From Bacteroidales bacterium (GTDB lineage Bacteria > Bacteroidota > Bacteroidia > Bacteroidales > VadinHA17): 7,884 nt of DNA. The stretch lies in assembly GCA_013314865.1 (NCBI GenBank), contig JABUEV010000098.1, positions 1-7,884 of the forward strand, written 5' to 3'. Within the stretch, counting starts at the first letter, position 1. The number at the start of each line of letters is the position of its first letter. A program made the translations under genes and the position numbers. Positions 1 to 4,975 of this stretch are shown in pieces. A model generated the notes under the pieces. That model was not told where the DNA came from and ran no database searches. It saw nothing but the letters and a program-made list of their open reading frames with translations.

Positions 1-1
1 T

Positions 2-823
2 GGAAAAATTAGATTATTCCGGTGGGAGGAGAATGCCAAACGGCTTATTCATTCTGCGAAAGGTGTAATTATGGAACCATTTCCTGTAGAGCTCTTCAGG
101 GAAGCACTCTTCAAGGTTATAAATCTTAACAGGAAATTCATTCCGCCTTATGGTTCAGGAGCTTCGCTTTATATCAGGCCATTGCTTTATGGTAGCGGTC
201 CTGAGGTAGGAGTCAAGCCTTCGGCTGAATACACATTTATTCTTTTTGTTACTCCTGTGGGCCCCTACTTCAAAGGCGGAATCAAACCTGTCAATATGCT
301 TATCTGCCGCGATGTTGACCGGGCAGCCCCTAAAGGTACGGGATCTTTTAAGGTTGGCGGCAATTACGCTGCAAGCCTGAGGGCTCTGGTAAAAGCCAAG
401 GAAGAAGGATACGCAAGCACTATCTTTCTTGATGCAAGGGAGAAAAAATATATAGATGAATGCGGACCGGCCAATTTCTTCGGCATCAGGGACAATACAT
501 ACATTACCCCAAAATCGGAATCAATTCTGAACTCAATTACAAATATGAGCCTCCTTGAAATTGCTCCGTCAGTCGGACTTAAGACTGAAAGGAGACCCGT
601 ACCGGTCGAAGAACTGTCAGAATTTACAGAGGCCGGTGCATGCGGAACAGCAGCTGTTATCAGTCCCATAGGCAAAATTTTTGACCCGGGAACAAACAAA
701 ATATACGAATATTGCAAGGACGGTAATCCAGGAGAGTATACTTTGAAATTGTACAATAAGCTCGTGGCTATTCAGTACGGAGATGAAACTGATGACCATG
801 GCTGGATTACTATTGTTGAGTGA
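2..823 (+). CDS. ilvE: Branched-chain amino acid aminotransferase, 5'-truncated by window edge
   Basis: This PLP-dependent (fold type IV) aminotransferase interconverts leucine, isoleucine and valine with their 2-oxo acids, using glutamate/2-oxoglutarate, in the cytoplasm. The frame is open from base 2 with no stop, and the first visible residues (GKIRLFRWEENAKRL) match the family's conserved N-terminal segment. The ATG at 71 is therefore internal and the true start lies before the window. About 273 residues are visible; complete members have roughly 340-360, so some 70-80 are missing. Key motifs are FKVGGNYAAS, whose lysine (codon 350-352) is the expected Schiff-base lysine, then DECGPANFFG with the glutamate expected to contact the PLP ring, and EAGACGTAAVISPIG near the C-terminus. 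Motif style is closer to the large BCAT group (human BCAT/Bacillus type) than to E. coli IlvE. The stop is TGA at 821-823; 65 bp separate it from ftsX. The family is certain; the symbol is by function only. Confidence 0.95.
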   Translation, partial: GKIRLFRWEENAKRLIHSAKGVIMEPFPVELFREALFKVINLNRKFIPPYGSGASLYIRPLLYGSGPEVGVKPSAEYTFILFVTPVGPYFKGGIKPVNMLICRDVDRAAPKGTGSFKVGGNYAASLRALVKAKEEGYASTIFLDAREKKYIDECGPANFFGIRDNTYITPKSESILNSITNMSLLEIAPSVGLKTERRPVPVEELSEFTEAGACGTAAVISPIGKIFDPGTNKIYEYCKDGNPGEYTLKLYNKLVAIQYGDETDDHGWITIVE

Positions 824-888
824 GGCTCTTAAAGCACAGGCTGTGTAAGAATGTTCTGCTCTTAATGCCGTAATTATATTAAAAAGGC

Positions 889-1767
889 ATGGAAAACAGG
901 GATAAGGGATTTTCAAAGGCAAAACTGAGAGGTTCGTATCTGACACTTGTAATAAGCGTGTCTCTTGTACTGTTTTTACTTGGCATACTGGGGCTGGTCC
1001 TTATTAATGCAAAAGAGTTGTCGGATTACTTCAGGGAAAGTCTCTCTTTTTCAGTAATGCTCGACGACGAAGCAAAAGAAGCTGATATAAGAATGCTTCA
1101 AAAGGATCTGGATGCAAAACCTTATGTCAAGTCAACTGAGTATGTCTCAAAAGATGCAGCTGCCATAAAAATGAAAGAAGAGCTTGGAGAGGATTTCATC
1201 AGTTTTCTTGGCGACAATCCCCTTCCGCCTTCAATTGATGTCTATCTTTATGCACAGTACACAAGCCCCGACAGTGTGGCAAAAATTGAAAAATATGTAA
1301 TGACTTATCCTTTTGTGAAAGAAATATATTATCAGGAATCGCTCCTTTTTCTTATAAACAAGAATGTCAGGAAGATAAGCCTTTTCCTCCTTATTATCAG
1401 CTCGTTCCTCTTTCTTATAGCTGTTACAATCATAAATAATACGATCAGATTGTCAATTTACTCAAAAAGATTTCTGATCAGGACTATGCAGCTTGTCGGA
1501 GCAACCCGATCATTTATCAGAAAGCCGTTCCTTGTCAGAAGTGTTTATTTTGGAGTTGTGTCATCCCTGGTTGCCATGCTCCTTCTAATGGGGCTCCTTT
1601 ACCTTGTTGAAAGGGAATTTTATATGATGTTCACCATTGAAAGCGTAAATCTGCTTATATTGCTTGCGCTCTTTATCCTGGTCACAGGAGTGATTATTAA
1701 TGTTTTTTCTACATATTTGTCTGTCAACAAATATTTAAGCATTTCGGAAGATAAACTATATTACTGA
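889..1767 (+). CDS. ftsX: Cell division protein FtsX (permease-like)
   Basis: FtsX is the membrane half of the FtsEX complex, an ABC-like machine that couples cytoplasmic ATP hydrolysis by FtsE to activation of peptidoglycan hydrolases at the septum. The 292-residue protein shows the family topology: a membrane segment at about 18-39, an extracytoplasmic domain at about 40-160, then three more membrane segments at about 163-184, 218-240 and 253-275. Family signatures are GDNPLPPSIDVYL (about 108-120) in the external domain and MQLVGATRSFIRKPF (about 200-214) after the second membrane segment. The ATG at 889 is preceded by the A-rich sequence ATTAAAAAGGC, a normal start context in Bacteroidota. 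No ftsE lies beside it; the partner would have to be encoded elsewhere, a layout I believe is common in this phylum. It is the first gene of the tight cluster running to 4633. Confidence 0.93.
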   Translation: MENRDKGFSKAKLRGSYLTLVISVSLVLFLLGILGLVLINAKELSDYFRESLSFSVMLDDEAKEADIRMLQKDLDAKPYVKSTEYVSKDAAAIKMKEELGEDFISFLGDNPLPPSIDVYLYAQYTSPDSVAKIEKYVMTYPFVKEIYYQESLLFLINKNVRKISLFLLIISSFLFLIAVTIINNTIRLSIYSKRFLIRTMQLVGATRSFIRKPFLVRSVYFGVVSSLVAMLLLMGLLYLVEREFYMMFTIESVNLLILLALFILVTGVIINVFSTYLSVNKYLSISEDKLYY

Positions 1768-1771
1768 ACGG

Positions 1772-2029
1772 ATGGGCACAAAAAGCGATAGTAAAGAAAA
1801 ACCAAACCTTGCACTTGGCCGGGAAAATTACAGGCTTCTGGCCATAGGGTTTGCAATAATAGTACTGGGATTTATCCTGATGCTTGGCGGAAGAACAAAA
1901 GATCCGAATGAATTCAGTGAAGATATTTTCAGCTTCCGCCGGATTACACTTGCGCCCCTGGTCGTGCTTGCCGGATTCATTTTTGAGATATGGGCTATAA
2001 TGAAAAAGCCTAAAAATCAAACTAAATAA
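1772..2029 (+). CDS. DUF3098 family small membrane protein
   Basis: This is an 85-residue protein of unknown function matching the DUF3098 family of Bacteroidota as I recall it. A hydrophilic N-terminus (KSDSKEKPNLALGRENY) leads into a first membrane segment at about 21-40 (IGFAIIVLGFILMLGG). A short loop follows with the characteristic DPNEFSEDIFSFRRITLAP, then a second membrane segment at about 58-77 and a basic tail (MKKPKNQTK). Both termini are lysine-rich, so both probably face the cytoplasm with the acidic loop outside. It begins 4 bp after the ftsX stop and ends 19 bp before uppP, which implies co-transcription and probably translational coupling. The position between a division protein and a lipid-carrier phosphatase suggests an envelope or division role; that is inference, and no biochemical function can be read from the sequence. 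Confidence 0.88.
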   Translation: MGTKSDSKEKPNLALGRENYRLLAIGFAIIVLGFILMLGGRTKDPNEFSEDIFSFRRITLAPLVVLAGFIFEIWAIMKKPKNQTK

Positions 2030-2048
2030 TTACTAAACCGGCATTTTC

Positions 2049-2828
2049 ATGAATCTGTTAGAAGCCATAATCCTTGGCATTATCCAGGGTCTTACAGAGT
2101 TTTTGCCTGTAAGCAGTTCGGGTCACCTTGAAATTGGCAAATTTCTGTTTGGAATTGATGCTGAAAAAAATATTTTCTTCACAATTGCTGTTCACGGTGC
2201 CACTGTTCTGAGCACCCTGGTTGTATTCCGCAGGGAGATTGCCACTTTATTGTCAGGGCTGTTCAGATTTAAAATGAATGAAGAGACTTCATATGTCTTA
2301 AAACTTATAGTCTCAATGATCCCTGTAGGTATTACCGGAGTCTTTTTTAAGGATTCTGTCGAACAACTTTTCAACGGCAATATGATTTTCGTAGGCTCCA
2401 TGCTTCTCGTTACAGCTGTAATGCTTGCGTCCGGTCATTTTATGAAAAGAAAGGAAAGGGCAATAAACTATTTTGATGCTTTCATAATAGGCATTGCCCA
2501 GGCTGTAGCTGTTATCCCTGGAATATCACGATCAGGAGCAACCATCTCGACCGGGATGATGCTTGGAAACAAAAAGGATGAACTTGCAAAGTTCTCATTT
2601 CTTATGGTGCTGGTCCCTGTTATTGGTGCCAATCTTCTTGATGTTGCGTCAGGGGATATGACTTCCGGGAGCACAAGCGCCATGGTCATTCTTGCAGGCG
2701 CACTGTCAGCATTTGTTTCAGGACTTTTAGCCTGCAGCTGGATGATCAGCCTTGTAAGGAAAAGTAAGATTCTGGGATTTTCTATATATTGCGCAATTTT
2801 AGGACTTTTAGCCATTTTTATTCTCTAG
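2049..2828 (+). CDS. uppP: Undecaprenyl-diphosphatase UppP (BacA)
   Basis: This integral membrane enzyme removes a phosphate from undecaprenyl diphosphate, regenerating the lipid carrier used for peptidoglycan and surface polysaccharide synthesis. Overproduction of the family gives bacitracin resistance. The 259 residues are hydrophobic throughout with the two signature regions in place: QGLTEFLPVSSSGHL at about 13-27 and PGISRSGATIS at about 157-167. By family comparison the catalytic set should be Glu17 (of the (E/Q)xxxE motif, here beginning with Gln13), His26 and Arg161. Length is slightly short of the usual 260-280 residues but nothing essential appears missing. The ATG at 2049 is 19 bp after the preceding stop, and the TAG at 2826-2828 lies one base before the truB start, so the two are almost certainly coupled. 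The bacA-type family is clear. Confidence 0.96.
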   Translation: MNLLEAIILGIIQGLTEFLPVSSSGHLEIGKFLFGIDAEKNIFFTIAVHGATVLSTLVVFRREIATLLSGLFRFKMNEETSYVLKLIVSMIPVGITGVFFKDSVEQLFNGNMIFVGSMLLVTAVMLASGHFMKRKERAINYFDAFIIGIAQAVAVIPGISRSGATISTGMMLGNKKDELAKFSFLMVLVPVIGANLLDVASGDMTSGSTSAMVILAGALSAFVSGLLACSWMISLVRKSKILGFSIYCAILGLLAIFIL

Positions 2829-2829
2829 G

Positions 2830-3555
2830 ATGAGTGATCTGGAAGGCAATCCTTTTGAGGAGGGACAGGTGCTTCTTCTTAATAAGCCTGTATACTGGAC
2901 AGCATTTGATCTTGTAAATAAAGTAAGGAACATTATCAGACAGGTAACGGGAAACAAGGATATCAAAGTCGGACATGCTGGTACACTCGACCCGCTTGCC
3001 ACCGGACTGATGATAATCTGTACAGGGAAATTTACTAAAAAGATAGAAGAATTCAGGGATCTTGACAAAGAATATATTGCTTCCATACATGTCGGAGCCA
3101 CAACTCCTTCATATGATCTGGAAACAGAGATTGACAATGCCTATCCTGCAGAACATATAAGCGAGGAGCTGATAAGAAACACACTGGCACGCTTCAAGGG
3201 AGAACAAAGGCAAGTGCCGCCGCTTCATTCTGCAAAATTGATTAAAGGAAAAAGAGCTTATGAGTATGCCCGGAAAGGCATCGAAAAAAAACTTGAACCG
3301 GTTTCAGTAATCTTCCATGAGCTGGAGCTGATATCATGGAAAATGCCTGAGATGAAGGTACGAATCCTCTGCAGCAAGGGAACTTATGTAAGAGCCTTCG
3401 CAAGAGATTTAGGTGTTGCACTGGGCAGTGGAGCTTACCTTTCATCACTCGAAAGAACAGCAATCGGACATTTTAAGCTGGAAAATGCAATGTCTCCGGA
3501 AAATTTTAAAAAATTTGCAGAAGAATTGAAACAAAATAGAAATTATTACGTATAA
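2830..3555 (+). CDS. truB: tRNA pseudouridine(55) synthase TruB
   Basis: TruB isomerises uridine 55 in the T-psi-C loop of nearly all elongator tRNAs to pseudouridine and acts as a tRNA chaperone in the cytoplasm. The catalytic motif GHAGTLDPLATG is at about 48-59, with the nucleophilic aspartate at Asp54. Further family signatures are VPPLHSAKLIKGKRAYEYAR at about 129-148 and LCSKGTYVRAFARDLG at about 180-195, followed by YLSSLERTAIGHF. At 241 residues it is much shorter than E. coli TruB (about 314) because it stops after the catalytic domain and lacks the C-terminal PUA-like RNA-binding domain, as is common in Bacteroidota. The ATG at 2830 follows the uppP stop after a single base. An in-frame alternative further in would cut into the conserved LNKP motif, so this start is sound. 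Confidence 0.96.
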   Translation: MSDLEGNPFEEGQVLLLNKPVYWTAFDLVNKVRNIIRQVTGNKDIKVGHAGTLDPLATGLMIICTGKFTKKIEEFRDLDKEYIASIHVGATTPSYDLETEIDNAYPAEHISEELIRNTLARFKGEQRQVPPLHSAKLIKGKRAYEYARKGIEKKLEPVSVIFHELELISWKMPEMKVRILCSKGTYVRAFARDLGVALGSGAYLSSLERTAIGHFKLENAMSPENFKKFAEELKQNRNYYV

Positions 3556-3583
3556 AGGATTTCCAAAAATTAAATAACTCAAT

Positions 3584-4633
3584 ATGAAACTATCACAATT
3601 CAGGTACACTTTGCCCCAGGATTTGATTGCCCTTTATCCCGCACCTAACAGGGATGAATCCAGACTAATGGTCGTGGACAGGAAGACAGGGGAATTTAAA
3701 CATAAAATATTCAAGGAGATAACTGAATTTTTCAACGATCAGGATGTGCTGGTGTTTAACAATACAAAAGTTTTTCCTGCCAGGCTCTATGGCAACAAGG
3801 AAAAGACAGGCGCTGCCATTGAGGTGTTTCTGCTGAGAGAACTTAACAGGGAACAGCGTCTGTGGGATGTTCTGGTAGACCCTGCCAGGAAAATCCGTAT
3901 AGGAAACAAGCTTTATTTTGGAGAAAACGACGTCCTTGTGGCTGAGGTAATTGACAATACAACTTCCAGGGGAAGAACTCTCAGATTCCTGTTTGACGGA
4001 ACTTATGAAGAATTCAAACAGACATTATACAGCCTGGGAGAGACTCCTCTTCCAAAATTCATTAACAGGCCCGTTGAGCCTGAAGATAGTGAAAGATACC
4101 AGACCATCTTCGCAAAGCATGAAGGTGCTGTTGCGGCACCGACAGCCGGTCTGCACTTTAGCAGGGAACTCCTTAAGAAACTTGAAATTATAGGCGTCCA
4201 GTTTGCTGAAATTACTCTTCATGTCGGACTTGGAAATTTCAGGAGCGTTGATGTTGAGGACCTTACAAAACATAAGGTTGACTCCGAGAGAATCCGAATC
4301 ACTGAAGAGGCAGCTGAGATTATTAACAAGGCCAAAGAAAACAAACACAGGATCTGTGCTGTTGGAACCACAGTGGTAAGGACTCTTGAGAGCTCGGTTT
4401 CAACCAGCGGCTATGTTAAACCTTTCGACGGTTGGACAAACAAGTTCATCTTCCCTCCATACGATTTCAAAGTGCCTGACATGATGATCAGCAATTTTCA
4501 CCTTCCCTATTCCACACTTCTTATGATGGTGGCCGCATTTGCAGGATATGAGCTTCTTTTCGAAGCTTACAAGGTAGCTGTGAAGGAAAAATACAGGTTT
4601 GGAACTTACGGAGACGCCATGCTCATAATCTAG
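3584..4633 (+). CDS. queA: S-adenosylmethionine:tRNA ribosyltransferase-isomerase QueA
   Basis: QueA transfers and isomerises the ribosyl part of S-adenosylmethionine onto 7-aminomethyl-7-deazaguanine at tRNA position 34, giving epoxyqueuosine, the penultimate step of queuosine synthesis. The protein has 349 residues, a normal length. Family motifs run in order: [21 protein letters not shown] at the N-terminus (about 10-30), [14 protein letters not shown] (57-70), [14 protein letters not shown] (about 180-193), [10 protein letters not shown] (211-220), [11 protein letters not shown] (260-270), [20 protein letters not shown] (302-321) and the C-terminal [12 protein letters not shown] (337-348). 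The 28-bp A/T-rich spacer after truB holds no terminator, so it probably shares the transcript and is its last gene: an intrinsic terminator follows about 40 bp after the stop. Placement next to truB joins two tRNA-modification genes. Confidence 0.96.
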   Translation: MKLSQFRYTLPQDLIALYPAPNRDESRLMVVDRKTGEFKHKIFKEITEFFNDQDVLVFNNTKVFPARLYGNKEKTGAAIEVFLLRELNREQRLWDVLVDPARKIRIGNKLYFGENDVLVAEVIDNTTSRGRTLRFLFDGTYEEFKQTLYSLGETPLPKFINRPVEPEDSERYQTIFAKHEGAVAAPTAGLHFSRELLKKLEIIGVQFAEITLHVGLGNFRSVDVEDLTKHKVDSERIRITEEAAEIINKAKENKHRICAVGTTVVRTLESSVSTSGYVKPFDGWTNKFIFPPYDFKVPDMMISNFHLPYSTLLMMVAAFAGYELLFEAYKVAVKEKYRFGTYGDAMLII

Positions 4634-4672
4634 AAGGCACAAAGCTTAAGAATCAGGACAGAAGAAAACGAT

Positions 4673-4709
4673 AAAAAGGCCGGATTAATTCAGTTAATCC
4701 GGCTTTTTT
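4673..4709 (+). terminator. Intrinsic (Rho-independent) terminator after queA
   Basis: A perfect 10-bp stem (GCCGGATTAA at 4679-4688 pairing with TTAATCCGGC at 4694-4703) encloses a 5-base loop TTCAG and is followed directly by six T (4704-4709). A G-T wobble and the A run at 4673-4677 could lengthen the stem into the T tract. The A run would also give a U tract on the opposite strand, so the element may work in both directions, though no minus-strand gene enters it here. It closes the ftsX-queA unit and separates it from the downstream large gene. Confidence 0.93.
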
Positions 4710-4975
4710 GTTAAAAAGTTTTCTCGCAGGTTGAATTTTTTATCTCACACAATAGAGATAATTAATGAATTTTGAACCAGACCTGACCGTCAGTTCCCTG
4801 TTAAAAACTGATTAAAAAGCAACCATTGCAGGAATTAATGTGTCAAAGAAACAAATTGGAAAAATGTCCGTTTTAATAGCTGAGGATGAGGTTGCGGGGT
4901 GTAGACACTGATTTTGACGGTTTTAGGAAATATTAAGAAGCTGTGGTGATTCTTATCTGACCTGACCTCAACAAA
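4710..4975. other. Noncoding spacer between queA terminator and large secreted-protein gene
   Basis: About 266 A/T-rich bases with no credible gene. The ATG codons at 4838, 4864 and 4886 open reading frames of only 12-16 codons. It should hold the promoter and leader for the downstream gene, but I found no full match to the Bacteroidota -7 element TAnnTTTG. The nearest are one-mismatch GAATTTTG (4767-4774) and TGATTTTG (4909-4916), neither with a well-placed TTG upstream. A short hairpin lies at 4740-4761. The octamer GACCTGAC occurs twice (near 4780 and 4960), which may be chance. Confidence 0.6.
4740..4761. repeat. Short inverted repeat in the leader region
   Basis: Arms TTATCTC (4740-4746) and GAGATAA (4755-4761) are exact reverse complements separated by 8 bases (ACACAATA). 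The stem is A/T-rich and weak, with no T run after it, so it is not a terminator. It could be a dimeric regulator's operator for the downstream gene, or chance in an A/T-rich spacer; the sequence does not decide. Confidence 0.35.

Noticed and set aside
824..888. Palindrome CACAGGCTGTG between the aminotransferase gene and ftsX as a terminator
   Set aside because: The stem is only 5 bp with a single-base centre and no T run follows.
4767..4916. Candidate Bacteroidota -7 boxes GAATTTTG (4767) and TGATTTTG (4909)
   Set aside because: Each has one mismatch to TAnnTTTG and no TTG at the expected upstream distance; in A/T-rich DNA this is expected by chance.
4838..4936. Short leader reading frames from the ATG codons at 4838, 4864 and 4886
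   Set aside because: They are 12, 15 and 16 codons, with no attenuation hairpin or composition bias to suggest a leader peptide.
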